Source: Cheilinus undulatus
Taxonomy: Eukaryota; Chordata; Actinopteri; Labriformes; Labridae
Assembly (NCBI RefSeq): GCF_018320785.1
Contig: NC_054869.1
Location: forward strand, 36,000,289-36,064,288
Direction: 5' to 3'
DNA: 64,000 nucleotides
Translations under genes and position numbers: made by a program
Notes under the pieces: generated by a model
What the model saw: only the letters and a program-made list of their open reading frames with translations
Database searches by the model: none
What the model was told of the DNA's origin: nothing
Part shown: piece after piece, positions 43,855 to 57,476 of the stretch
How positions within the stretch are numbered: the first letter of the stretch is position 1
Layout of the letters: every line of letters starts with the position of its first letter

Positions 43855-46800
43855 TACTTTTGTACATTCTCCCCCAGCTCTTGCATACTAGGACAAAGAC
43901 AGTAGTCCGGTTAAATATCCCAAACAAGCTATGACCAAAGCTGGACTTATTTTTTTAAACAAACATACTGATTGGCAACATTTTGGAAATCAAAACAATA
44001 TTGATATTTTCTGATTTTCACTAATACTGAACTTTAAAATTCTAGTTTCCTGTCCTACAAAAACGGTCCTAAATTTTTCTTATTCCCAAGTAAACATGAG
44101 ACCTACTGAAAAAGGCTCTGCGACCAGCTTTAAAGTCCCGACCTACCATTTGAAAACAATGGCTCTCAAATATGCAGTCTTATTTTTAAGCTTAAATTTT
44201 TGCTTATGTTATTTTTGCTTACCAAGCACTATGCTTACTCTCTGTCCTTTTCTCAAAAAAAGACTCAATATTTGTTACTTTTTCATAGATTGCAACCATT
44301 TCTTGTGAGGCCCTATGCACACAATAGTGGGCAATGACTTATTTTGAATGATCAAAAATTACAAGCACACTTTTTAAATTTTTCAATACTTTCAATATAC
44401 TAGCAACTGTTTAAAATAACAGAGATATCATTTTTAAACATGTGGTGTGGAAAAAGTATTGAAGTGTGTTGAATTTTGACAACCATAATTAATCATGCGG
44501 CCTATTTCAGTGCATTTTTCCATGGTTGTGTTGGACCAGAATATTTTGCCTCTCCCCTTGCCTGAAATATCTCTGAATGTCCGTGGCAGTCATGCCTGTT
44601 TGAGTGTGAATGTCATCCTCCCCTGCTTCACCTAGATGAGTATGTGTGTCTGTGCGTGTATGTCTTGTGCTTCTGCATGCTCATAACTCAGGTTAATTTG
44701 TTCACGCTCTGGAGAATCTTAATTAGGTTTCTGCGTCATCTCCTCTCTCTCTCAGCCTCTTTTTATCATGATGTCAATGAAACGGTGAAATAACAACCAA
44801 GCCGGTGGTTCCCTGTTTTTTTTTTTTTTTTACCTTTCTTTTTTGTACCACAGATGGTGAAATCACAACACAAACCTTACGCTCAGCTCCACGCTTCAGG
44901 TGTGCGTGCATGGCTGCAGAGCTGTGTCATTTTCTGCTGCCTTTAAATCACACGTGGGCTTAGTGTTCAGGCAGAACGTCGGCAATATGAGACATAATTT
45001 ATAGCAATACAAGCACACAAAGACTTGAGCAACACCCATTAAACAAAGGGGCTGATAAGAGAACACAGAATATTTGCACACACACTGCTAGCTTGTTGTT
45101 TGTGTGACAAAGCAGTAAGCAGAAATCTGTTCCACTTAACACCGAGCATGTTTGTGCAAGAACGCACTCATACTCACACACATTTTTTGAAGAACTAAGA
45201 ATTCACAAGGCTTTTCGAAGAGCTTCTCGAGGACCCACGTTGACATGTCAAGCATTTCGTCCACGAAGGTGCAGAATTTAAGATGCCAAACGTAAATCTT
45301 GCATGAACGTGTTGTCTGCGAGACACTTATCAGGCTGAGTTTTTTTTTCCTTCAGTGGATGAGGGCTTCTTCTTTTTGTTTGTGTGTGGGCTGTTTTCTT
45401 TTCATGTGGGTGGATCTGGTTTTTATTTTTCCTGTTAGGTTAGAGAGTTCCTTTATCTTTTTACAATGCCCGTCGAGATTGAGCCCACATGCCTACCGCC
45501 AAAGAGGGAGAGAGACAGAAGTCTTCGAACATGCTGTTTCTATGTGTGAAACAGTATGGTGTAAAGAGGCCTAGAAATGTGACTCAGAACTCTTAAGGGT
45601 GTCAGAAAGAATGTTACCAAGGACTTTGGAAAAACAACCTGATATGGCCTTTAATTTTTCTCCCAAAAATACTCCTTGGAAGGTCAGTCTTTTCTCAGAT
45701 AATTTAAACATTTTTTTCATGTGCAGAACTTCTGAAAATTCCTCAGAATTGGGTGGGCTACATAAAGAAAATTTTTCACCCTGACTTAACTTGGACCTTT
45801 TCTGTCAATACCTTAGCAAAATTTTCCAATAAAGTTGAACTAATGTGTGAACACAGCAGGAAGCTCAGTGCTTGTAGGGTTGATTCCATTTATATTGCAC
45901 TACCTGTGCATCTTCATGAAGTTTTGTACAATCCCAGGTAAGATGAAGCCTGACATGACGTTTATACTTTTGTGCTAAACTGAAGTCATATAGTCTGCAT
46001 GAAGAGTGGTGCATATGCCCGAATTCAACCCGGAGTGAATATCAGCCGACAACTGCTGGTTGGCATGGATGACAAAAATGACTGGCTCTATCGTGTTTTT
46101 CACGTCACAGACTGGTGTTTACGGTTTGACAAGTGACCGTGTAAGCAGGTGACTATACAAATGTGTATGGGTTAATAACAGATATTGAAAACTTAGAGAT
46201 CCTTTGTTAAATTTTTCATCAATTCATATCTCCATAGCATATCTATGACATAACATAAAATGTTCAGTGTTCTAACAATGCTGTAACTACGACAACCACT
46301 GACACCTTCAGCTAAAATGTCACCAGTAAACACAGTCACTTGTTTAACCATAAAACCTGCTTTCCTACAGCGTCCTTACCTCCAATTTCCACATACAGTG
46401 AACGCGCCGCGAAACGCCGGCGAATCGCACAGCGGAGCAAATCGCTCCCTCTCTAGTCTATCAGAGCATTTCCACGGCTGGTGCTCCAGACCGGCAGCGA
46501 CACATGCCTGGACCAACACTTCGCTCTGCTACGTTCGAGATATGCTGCAGGTCTATTTTCATCACCATTCATTATTTTAATTAGTTTATTAAGAAAGGCT
46601 ACAATTAATCTTAAAAAGCATTATTTTGAGCACACTTTATTAGCTTTTAAATTTCAAATGATATTGCACAGTGGACTGGAGCAGAGGCTGAAATTACCAC
46701 CTCTTTGTAAGAAATACAGATTATGTTGTGAACCGTAAATAAATTCTGAATCAAATGGGGACCCCCAGAATCAGAATCAAATCCATAATGATCTGCCTAA

Positions 46801-48350
46801 GCAGCTGCAGTTTGTCAAAGCTGCTTCCTACAAACTTTGCTGCTGCAGTGGGTCCTCGTTTTTCTCTTTTGTTTGGTTCTTACAGCTGCCCTAAAAACCC
46901 TAACCCCAAAACGTTACAGTTCCAGTCATGTGGGAGTAGGTGGACTATGAAAACATATGTGGCTCATGACTTCTGTTTATGCTCCCACTTGACATTTTCT
47001 TCATATTCACTTGCTTTGTATTACAATAGCAACCCTACTTCATGGTCTGCTCACACAAACGTTAGCCATTCTTCTACATTTACACCTCACCACTGTGAAG
47101 AAGGAAGCAAATGTGCATGTGCATTGTTTAATACAAAGTAACAGTCAACTGGCCTGGCATGCTAACTGCAGTGTTTGTGTCATTTTTGCCAGTTGCATGC
47201 AGTATGGTTGTTGAATGCGGCCTCAGACCATGTCACTTTGTTTACCATCTTGGTCTCCTCTTCCTTTCTGACAGAGAAAACGTCACAGTGTGAAGGACAT
47301 GGGTAAATAATGCCTGGCTAAAATCTACTCGATCTGTTTAAATATAGATGACAAGGGATTTTGCTTGCTGCATTGACAGCCAGTTTTACTCATTACAAGT
47401 AATCCAGGCCTTGTGTATTTCTTGAAATATCTTTATCTGGATGTAAAAGGGGAATTTGACATATTTTTATCCATAATCATTTTTTTGACTAGGAATTACA
47501 CAAAGGCACTTGTTAAGATTTTCTACCAACAGAGCTTTCAAATGCAATTTTACCTCTAGGCTGAGTTAAAGATTATTTCCTTAAACTTGAGCGGCACAAT
47601 AAAAAAGTCAAATTACCATCAGACAAAGGGAAATGCTCAATCAGTGCTTTGGCTAAATGAATACCATTCCGCTCAATTTGTAAAGGATATGGCTCACCAA
47701 ACCCCTGAAAATGTTCCAGGCCTTAAATTCTGCTTTAATATCTTAAAATTACACTTTTAAGTCTATTAGTCATACTTTATCTCTTGTCTGAGCGCTAAGG
47801 TACGGCCTTGAAGAAGCACTGATCCTGAATCTTGTGCTTCAGGTCTGCCCTGAGCCATGTGACCATCCTAGGGCTTGTATCGTCATGGAAACATGGCTGA
47901 GCCTAGAGCTAGTGTAAACAAATGGCTATCCAAGGGAGAGAGAACTAGAGAGAGGGAGGAAAGGGGGGGGGTGCAACCGCATCCATGTGAAGAGACATCG
48001 GGTCTTTGGGGAAAGTGCTTTTTCTCCCTGACTGTGTGAGACTGGGAGAAGCAGATTCCAGGCCTTTGTCCCATTCTGGTGGCTGAATGGAAAGAAGATA
48101 GGATACATTTCAGCTGTGGAGTAATGGAGACACGTTAGGTTAGTCTCTCTTTGTATGAGACTGTTCACATGTAAATGTGGCTGCATCGCACAAGTTTAGT
48201 CTAATAGGATTGTCAGAAGCTTCAATATTTAGATACTTTTGGATACCACTTGTTTTAAAACAACACAAGCTTCATTATTTTAATGATTGGTAGTACCAAT
48301 ACTTAAAAAAACGTAAGACATTTAGTCATATTTCTTTTTAAGAATATATA

Positions 48351-48522
48351 TTGGGCTTTTTGCCTTTATTATGAAAGGAAAGCTCAAAAGAGACAGGAAA
48401 TATGAGGAGAGAGAGTGGGGGAGGACGTGAATGAAATAGCAGTCCTGAAAGCACTGTGTTGAAGACTCCAGCCTCGGTGTATGGACACCTGCTCTACAGA
48501 CGGAGCTAAACCCATACCCTGC
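48351..48522 (-). mobile_element. tRNA-derived SINE (minus strand)
   Basis: Read on the minus strand: a tRNA-like head with GTTTAGCTCCGTCTG, the CT-rich body (CCCCCACTCTCTCTCC), CATATTTCCTGTCTC and a tail with ATAATAAAGGCAAAAAGCCC. It is diverged, but the part order matches the other SINEs here. Confidence 0.6.
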
Positions 48523-48755
48523 TGCACTTTTAACCATGCCATGACAGAAAAATGGAGGGTGATGTCTGAATTGCTCAAAAACTTTGGTAACTGTTACAAT
48601 ATAGAAAATTTGCAAATGTTGTTGTGCAATTTAATTTATCAGCATGCGTTTAATTTAAATTTTGCTTAATCAAAATGAGAAATGACCTAGTTTCGCATGT
48701 TCAGGATTTCTTGAAGTAGGTATTAATGCTATGTGATTTTCACTGGTATGGTATA

Positions 48756-48860
48756 GACCAGTGCTTCTAAAACTTCAGTGCTCTTTGGCCCAATCCCAAA
48801 ATATCAGACTCAAAGTATACCTTTTTATTTGATAAGTGGAGGATTTCAAAGCAAAAGCCC
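48756..48860 (+). repeat. hAT-type MITE end fragment
   Basis: ACCAGTGCTTCTAAAACTTC and TTTGGCCCAATCCC resemble the CAGTGGTTCTCAAACT start of hAT MITEs. Only one end is visible. Confidence 0.35.
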
Positions 48861-50684
48861 AGTTTTCAGAGACTTCAACATCATATTAAGTGTTGGCATA
48901 GTCAGTAAGTACAATTAACAAGCCATCAGCATTTATTTTGTTTAAACAAGCACCTGCGAAGATACCTATATCTCCTTACTAATATCAGTTTCTTAAAATA
49001 TGTGTTGTCTCTGTATAAACCCTTTCCTAGTAATGCTAACACATCAAGGATGTTTAATGGAACATCACCAGTTAATTCAATACCAGTTAAACCATGACAC
49101 CCATTCTGTACATCAAGCAAATTAAGTGTTGAACAGTGCCATGTAGATGTGTTTGGCATTGGTGTACACGTGGGCAGCTGTACACTAAGCAGTGCGTACC
49201 ATGCCCAAGCATGCTTGACCCTCAAAAGTCCTATTTACTTGACTCCAGTAAGTGCACTCTATATCATGCTCAGGAAAAGTACACTTCCTTGGCCTTGGCA
49301 GGGATGGTCAGGGTGGGCTTCTGCAAGATGCGATTGCTCAGACACATGCACAAGCATGCGTGCGCAGCGTGGATGTGGTGCATAATCATTATGACCCTTC
49401 CTCTTGCAACCATTTTAAACAGACAGTGTGACAGGGCAGTATCAAAATAATCCACTGAGTAAGTGAAGTTACTGTCAAGGTTTGTATTTCTACATCCTGC
49501 TGACTCTGTGAGACTCTGTGTCTTGTAAACTGTGGATGCCTCATTAAGTTATGATGACGTATCCATGCTCAGGCCTGGTTGGGATTGGAGCAATGTGCGT
49601 GCAGGTCAGCAGTAGACTTGAGGGGGGGCAAGCCTGCTTCAGCATGGTACAGGAGTGAATGCGGCCCAAGATAACCATTTTTATTGAGCTAACTTATAAA
49701 AAATTAGAAATAAACCAGGAATATGGTTTTATTTCTTTCTATTTCTGGCATGTATTTTAAATGTCAGCTAAAGTCTGAGTAAGCATCATCATAAATCTGC
49801 AGCGTGTTTACATGATAATTACTTTCATTCTGCCCTTAATGAGTTTCAGCACTCTCTTAATTTCTGCCTTCGATTACTAACAGACTCGCTAGTTTTCAGT
49901 CTGGGTGGCCTCCTCAAGAATTAAACCCATAAAAACCCTCTGACAGTACTTCTCTGTACCCATTTAGTGATAGATGACCATTGGTTCTTTTGCAAGCTCT
50001 GCCCTGTTCCCAAAATGTCAGAAGTTTCCAGAAGGTCTCAATGGTTGTCACATCCCCAGCTTGAACTAACCCCATTCCCAGACGCAGATGTGCCTCTAGA
50101 TAGATTATTCCCACCACAAACTTCCATGTTCCACCAATCAAAACGCTCTCCTGCTCTTCACATTACCAACACTGTCCCCAGAACGTACCATTAGACGCTC
50201 ATTCTGCCATCTAAAGCTCCCTCTGTCTGCCCTTTTTTCCAGTCCCTCCACCTGACTGGAGCCAGTTTCCCTCCCAGTCCCCATTCCTGGTCCCAGACAT
50301 AGCTGTTTCCTCCCTTCCCCTCTTAAATCACTGTCACATCTTCAGCTGTAGTCGACCATGTCTCCGCCACTCTCCAAAACTTTCTACCAAGCTGCTCAGG
50401 ACCACCCTTCAAACTCACCCAGCTCTGGCTCATTCTAAGAGATGCTCAATGTACAAGATCAGCACGCTGTGCCTGTTAAAATAAACCAGCTAAAGTAATA
50501 AAGTTCCAGCATGAGCTCCCTTACGTCTGCCCGTCCCCGCTCCAGCTTGACTTGTCTCCTGTCCCAGACTGTGGCTGCTGGGTGTGCGTCAGCAGCTCCT
50601 CGGCTGGCTGACTCTGTCTAGGAATCCAGCGCTCCCTCCTCGCAGCTCATGCCCCTCTCTTTCTCCTGTGAGCGTAGGGAGCAG

Positions 50685-50845
50685 GCGATGGAAAGGCTAC
50701 TAAATCCACAACGACAAGGCCCTATTAAAAGCTTTTTTTTTCTATTTCATTTAATGACTTTTATTACCAGCCGCCCTTCTTGCTTCGATTTGGCAATAAT
50801 AACAACAGGGGAATGCAGTGCTCAGCGTTCTCCTATCTGATGCTC
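50685..50845. promoter_or_regulatory. Candidate conserved element in ZSWIM6 intron 1
   Basis: A repeat-free block with GGCTACTAAATCCACAACGA, CATTTAATGACTTTTATTAC and GGCAATAATAACAACAGG. Such homeodomain/SOX-like AT motifs in a non-repetitive setting are typical of developmental enhancers. Function is inferred. Confidence 0.25.
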
Positions 50846-52064
50846 CCTTCCATGTTTTTTTTTTTTACTCTTTAATGAATTCCTCTTTGCACCAATAGGC
50901 TGCTGAAACAAGCACAAAACAGGCCAAGACTTTGCTTACTGCAGTGTAGGGTTCAATATATGTATACTATGTGATTGGTGTGAATGTGGATGTGCTAACT
51001 ATGAGTGTTAAAGACTACACATGCTCCCACTGTTGCCACTGAACAGAGCCTCTCTGTGCAGTTTGGTCAACAGCTGGTTCTCCCCACAAGCCAAACAGCT
51101 TTGGATCGGCCCAAAGGCAACAAATGTTTTTTTTCTTCCCCTGTGTGTGTGTGAACCAAATCACCAATTTGTTAGATTGTGAAATCTTCAGGTGTTTTTA
51201 CACATGCACAAAACTCCCAAAGGCTTCCCGAAAATTGTCAGGTTGAGCCACATTTGTAAATCAAAATGGACAGATAATTAACTCTGTCTTTCCCCAAAAA
51301 CATTTCCCCATTTTCCTTTTCTGTTTCCCACTAAAGTGAAATGAATTTAGGTTTAGTTGATGTGTGAATGCACCTGGAAATTTCAGGAACTATCCAGAGG
51401 GATGATGATGTTATATCACACATCTGGTTAGCAATTGATTGCTCTTAAATATCTTGTAAACATTATAACCCTTGTATCTTTTGTCACATCATGAGCCTCC
51501 TATCCAAAAGGAAAAATGAGGATCAAGTGTGAACAAATTTCAGTGGTAGGGTGACCTGAAATTTTCCAGAAACAATCAGATATGCAAAAACTCCTTTAAG
51601 CCCTATGCAAAAATGCACAAGCCTGGTTCAAGCTTCCCAAGTTTTCAGACAAACAAGCAACAAATCATCCTATATGATAAACAAAATATTAAATAGATTA
51701 AACTACACATGGTAAATTCACTATGAATTGTTGTATTGAAGGGAATGATGATTTTGTGCCTTTGCGATTTAACCTAAATTTTGATTAATAGCCCAGCACT
51801 AGTTGAAACAAGCAGCAAATTCTTCAATCACTCTTTTATCAGATTTTTTTCTCTTTTTCCAGCACCTTGTAAATTTTTTGCATGGAGTTGGGGTGTGAAC
51901 GCAGCAGGAAATGTTAAAAAAAAAATCAAAGATAGTAGGCAGGAGGAGTTATTATGACATTTATGTTGTGGGTCAATTGGCTGATTATCAGGGCCAATAT
52001 TCTGCCCTTTTTGCAATTATTATGTGTTTTACTTTACAGCTCACCTATAAAAATAAATCTGTTA

Positions 52065-52211
52065 GGGGTGCGTCAGTAGTCGAGTGGTTAAGGCGCGCGC
52101 CATATACACAGGTGACCCGGGTTCAAATCCGGCCCGTGCATGTCCCTCCCCGCTCTCTTCCCTGTTTCCGACTCTATCCACTGTCCTATCAGAAAAATGC
52201 CAAAAATAAAT
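52065..52211 (+). mobile_element. tRNA-derived SINE, full length, with 14-bp target-site duplication
   Basis: It has a clear tRNA-like head with A-box region GTCGAGTGGTTAAGGCGCGC and B box GGGTTCAAATCC, then a CT-rich body, CTATCCACTGTCCTATC and an AAATAAATAAAT tail. AAATAAATCTGTTA flanks it on both sides (52,051-52,064 and 52,212-52,225), showing target-primed insertion. The head most resembles a class II tRNA (Ser/Leu type). It is the best-preserved SINE here. Confidence 0.88.
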
Positions 52212-55200
52212 AAATAAATCTGTTAAAAAGTGCCCTACTTTGGCTAAATCATCATGCGCTCCCTGGAAAGTCAAAGCATGCTGCGATTTTCTTTAAAAAA
52301 GGGTAATATTGCTGATGTTTCAGCAAAGGGTACAGAAAATAATATTTTTACTTTGACTTCTTGTGCTTGGTCTACAGAAAAATAGAAAGATCACCTGAGA
52401 GTCAAACATGTCTCTGTGCTCTGATAAGCTAACTGTAGCCCTTGGTATTATTATAATGATTGTAGGGATAAGAGTAGGCTTCATTATCTTCTCCCTGCTG
52501 CTTCCTGGATCAATTTATTCCCCACAATACACCTGAACAGGATAACAGTTAAGTTAGATCCCCTCAGCTCTGCTTTCTTCATGTGTGTCTTAGTGTGCTC
52601 ACAGCTCTGTGATTGTGTTTATGGCTTTGTGTGTCAGGCTGAATAAAGGTGAGGCATTTTAATGATAAGAGGCTGGATGACATTCCCGTCTGTCATCGTT
52701 CCCACCCTATCCCATTTCCACTCTTGCCAAACACATACATGCTTTAAGACACACACTCGCTTCATGGTGCCAGTGACTCGGTGCCTTAGAATAAACAACA
52801 GCAAAGGATGAGGGTTTACCTGCAGCTGACCCAGATCATACGCACAAACACAGAGCGACAGAGGTGTTCAGTCATCGACCGGTGCCTCCCCCAGAATCGA
52901 GCTGGCCTGGTGTTGACCTCTTCACTTGACCCTTGGGGATTTACTTAAGTCACAGGTCAATCTGGCTGCATTGTCCCTCCACTAGCCGATTGCTCTGCTT
53001 GAAAGACGGGCCTTTGCTTACATTATTGTTTTCCAATAAACAGCAGCCAACCAAAGGGAACGACTGCTTTCTTGATTGAGTGCTGTTTGCATGTTCCAGC
53101 AGGCAATTACTCACCTGAGAGATCAGCCAGAGAGGGGACAAAGTATGACCGAGTAGGGGAGTTTACAGTACCTCCTATCCTCCTCTTGCCCGACAGGCTT
53201 GAGTGATGTTTGAGCTATGCAGAGGAGGAGGTCCGGAAAGTGTGAGGTGCCTCTGGCTGTGCCTGCTTCAGCCATGTCGTGGCTGTGTGGCATGTGAGAC
53301 ATGCATTCAATGCTGTGGCAAAGCTGAATAGAGATAGAAAGGCTCTCCAGGCATGAGAGACAAAGAAAGCGAGAGATTCAAAGGGAAAGAGAAGGCTTTC
53401 AACAGGCGCTGGAATTCAGTTTGCTCTTCTAGCTTTGTCTTTCCTTTCTTGCTCAATTCTTTCTTCCTTCTTCCCCCCTTTGTCTTCCTCATTTTCCATT
53501 CTCTTACTTCTAGCCTTTCCTTCTCTCCTGCTTTGTGTTTCTAAGCTCATAAGGTCTCTTTCCTCTTCTCAATTTAGCAGTTTCATTTCCCAAGCCAGGC
53601 AATAGAAGCTCATATCTTATTTACACTGCCCCTATCTAGAAACATCATGTTTCCATAGTGTTTCCTGTCGCTAAAGTCCCAAAGGAAGGCTAGCCGGCTA
53701 GCTAGCTCCCCGCTTTCTTTGCCCAGTGTTAGCCGTCTGCATCCAGACCTCAGGGGCTATCACTGTTTCTACATTTAGCAGCTCTGTGTTTACCACCGTC
53801 TGCTACAAGGAGAGGAACAGGACTTGGCCTATTTGCTGTAATGTCTTTCTCTGAAGTTCGAAAAATGAGCTGATGATTTCCAGACATTGAAGACCATCCT
53901 GGAACAGGGGTTTGGCGTGCCGTGCCCTTCGGTAATTCATCTGGTATTTTTTATTTTTTGTATGGTATTCACTTAGCTGATGCATCATGAGAGCATTTCC
54001 TTTTGCCTGATGGCAATTTGACTTTTTATTGCACAGATCAAGTTAAAGGATCACAATTTTTAACTCAGCCTGGGGAAAAATACATTAGTAGCACACAGTA
54101 TTAAAAAGTGCCAAGTTAAAGAACTAACACGAGCACTGGCACTGCCTGCTCCAGTTCACAACCCTGTTCTCTTATTCTTTGATCGCTTTAAGGCGGTTAT
54201 AAACTATTTTATATCAATCATTGGCAGCCATTTGTTACAGCCTCTAGTGAAATTTGTAGGGTTTGCTGTACAGCAAGAGGAAACCCAAGTGGTCAGTAAG
54301 GAATAACCTAACCCAAGCATTTGTGTGTTGTAAAGAGTCCAACTAACAACTTGAGTTGCTCTCAAGCTGGAGCTGAGAGGCAATGTCTTCAGCTTGTAAG
54401 CTACACTAAGTCATTTACATGTATGCAGAGAAATTTCTGGAAAATTTCAGGAAAGCCTGCCCCAAAAATCTTCCTGATTTGGCTGTTCACAAATGTACAG
54501 TCCTGTACATAAGTTTTAGGCATGTAGGGCGCTTAGACTTCCCAGTAGGCCCAAGCCAACCACAACCCGGGGTCGGAAAGGGGGCTAGCCTGAGTCAGGC
54601 TAGAGCTGCCAAGGTCAAGCTTGGGTGCATCACTTTTTTCCATGCCTTTTCACCTCTGGTAGTACGCCGGTGGTTTTTAGGCCTTTTTGGACATCCAAAA
54701 GGGTTCGTGGCAACCCTACTACCGTCCTAGATAGTAACCTAGGCCGTGCTTACCTGCTACATCCACCCTTTACTCTGCCCTAAAGAGGTGGACATTATTT
54801 TTTTAGCAGATTATTTTCCATGCCAGTGAGAATATGCAAGGACATCCAGAGCACTACTGGAGCTGTTTCAGTCCTCCTTGCCACCTGATGGTGCCCACCG
54901 GTGGGCTTACTCACCACATCTACGCCTTCCTTCAGCCTCAATTTTTGGCCCAAACATGCTCTAAAGTTCTGCACAGCACTATTTATGTCCCTCACAATGG
55001 GATATTTTCCCTATCAGATGGGAGTCAAGGGAAGAGGGGGCCTCAAGAGGCAAGACATGATGTAAAAAAGATGCAGAAACCAAAGAGAAGTGAAAGAGTC
55101 TGAAACTAGCAGTTTTTGCCTTCATTTTGATAATGCTTAGTACTCACAGTATCAACAAAAGAACAGACATGAATGATCAATAAGAAATAACCCAAGCCAA

Positions 55201-55850
55201 GCTTTTGTTATCTGAGTTTGGTGGTTGTTCAGATTCAAACTAGCAATTTTTTGTTAACTGGGAAAATGGGGGGTTTAAAGGGAGCAGAAGACGTGATGTC
55301 AGAAAGATGTGCAAAAGAGTCCAGCACTATAAAGACAGTTTTTGCCTTTATATCAGTGATGTGTGTAATTAGATGTATTTGCAGTATCAGTGAAAAAACA
55401 AAGAGGAACATACTGATAAGCATAAAGAGTAATGAAGCATGCCTGAAGATCACTGTGGTCTCATGTAAGTTACATGTCCCAGGCCTGGCCACAGAAATGG
55501 GTGGTCCCCTGAGGGGTCCAGAAAACGGGTCCCTTAATAAATAACAGAAAGCACTGGCCAAACCTTCTACCTCCAAAATCACCACTTTTCAAGAGATGAA
55601 AAAACAAATTTAACACTGAATGGTCATTTCCAGAATTGTTTTGATTCTTTTTGTTGCTTTAAAATGCTGATTGGCCCGTAATGAATGTGACGGACAAAAC
55701 GTTCGTCCAATCACCCAAATTCCTGCCCTTCCCAAACGCTCTCTTTGGGAGCTTTCCCAGATGAATGTCAAATATATCCACACAATGGATATATGAAACA
55801 GTCCATCTGGCGTGCCAGGTTAATAATATTGTGACTCCCTGGAAATTTAA

Positions 55851-56028
55851 TGGGCGCCCGTCTAGCTCACTTGTTTGAGCAGACATCCCTATACAGAGTC
55901 CTCAGCACACTGGTTGTGGGATCAATTCCCCATTTTGGTGCTGTTTGGTGCATGTAGTCTTCCACTCTTCCTCCGCATGTTTGCAGCCTCTCTTCAGCTA
56001 TTCTATAAAGGCAAAAAAATAATTAAAA
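55851..56028 (+). mobile_element. tRNA-derived SINE
   Basis: The head GGGCGCCCGTCTAGCTCACT is followed by B-box-like GTGGGATCAATTCCC, a CT-rich body (CTTCCACTCTTCCTCC) and a tail TATAAAGGCAAAAAAATAAT. The short repeat piece GATATATGAAAC...TCCATCTGGC immediately left (55,786-55,832) is shared with 34,105-34,145. Confidence 0.65.
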
Positions 56029-57476
56029 CAGAGAAATTCTACAAGCAAACTGGCAGGAAAATTTTCCAGCTGAAAGAAATTGGACGTTTGCATTCACAAA
56101 TGTAGCTCCCTGTGAAAGCTTTGGGAAATGTTCAGGAGTTTGTTGTGAGAAGAGTATGCAGGGTTCTTTGCAGAAATGTATAAAGGCTAAACAGTAGTAT
56201 GATGATAGATGATAGGCTGTAGGATTGCATTTCAACTAAATGTGTTCTGCCTCTTCTGCTCTTTGCTTGGGCTGTTTTCCTGCAAAGCCTGCAATTTATC
56301 ATCACCATTTAGACTGCAAACAGAACCAGAACACAAAATCCTGTCTAACACCTATGGTTTCAGCTTTTCTTAGCAGATAAATCTGTTTAAATAGATGAGT
56401 TTAACACAGGCATCTGCTTGTGTGATGAGCCATCCTTCTATTTGAGAATTACTTGACTACTTTGGTTAATTTTGTGGAGATTATTTATCAGTGCACAGTT
56501 ATAAATTTGTACTTTCTTTGAGAATCAGCACGAGAGCATTTTGGGTTGAATGTGGGTGCTTTTTGGTAAATCCTTTGTTTACAACCTTTGCCTGTGAAAA
56601 GCTGTGACGAATCTGTGTCATTTGTGACTGAATTAGGACCCCAAATCAGGTTTTATCAACGCCATCATATGAGTGCAGCATGGATCTGCCATTGTTGTGG
56701 CCTGGCATTGTCTAGGAAGTCAGTGTGCCTGTTTTGTTGCCCCAAAACTCCTATCTGGCTGCCTGTCTGTCTGCCTCGCTGTCTGGCTAGCTATTAGCTG
56801 GCTAGCTGTCCCTCTTGGGTGGCTACATCACCTCACCTCCAACCCCCCTCACAGCCAGTGACAGCCCGGCCCAGGGAGACATGGGTAATGGTCCTCACTG
56901 ATGTACAGCCTGACTCAATTGGACTGGATGGCAGACACACGCCTAAAATAACAAAAGGAGGGGAGAGAAAGGGGATGGGGGAGGAGAGGGAGGGGGAGGA
57001 GGGAAGGAGCGAAGCGATCGATAAAGCAGGGACACATCGCCTAATAAAGATTTATTCCTTTTTTTTTCTCCTCGCCATCCGCCTTGGCAGGGCAGGGGAG
57101 GAGGGGTGGAGGAGGGAATGTGATTAGTGGACTTCTTCTCCCAGGGTGCCTCTGCTCACATGTGCTTATATACGCGGGCACAGCAGTATGTATGCCCCGA
57201 CGCCTCGTGTGTATTTTTGCATCACTTGTGTGTTTATCGCATGTGTCCCTCCCGAGAGCAAAGGGGGTTAAAAACAACCTCTGTCGTTTGTTCTGCCGGC
57301 AGTGGCACAAGCAGCTGCAGCTGTGTCCCTGCCTCTCTCTCTTCCTGTCAGCTAATATTTAGTTAATCTTTGGTCTGGGACCTACGGGACTGGCCGGAGC
57401 TCCTGGTGCCCCATCCATCTCACACTGATCTATATTCCATGCTGGGTCCCTGTGCCATTAACCACCACTGAGGGGA

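Larger units (their letters stand above)
42866..44030. mobile_element. hAT-like MITE remnant interrupted by a Tc1 element
   Basis: The left end GAGATGCACTGATTGTGAAA and, beyond the Tc1 copy, the segment CATACTGATTGGCAACATTT with CTGATTTTCACTAATACTG have the style of hAT MITE halves. The Tc1 copy between them therefore appears to have landed inside. The right terminus is not well defined. Confidence 0.4.

Noticed and set aside
52065..52140. tRNA-like sequence with A and B boxes
   Set aside because: It continues into a SINE body and tail with target duplications, so it is a SINE head and not a tRNA gene.
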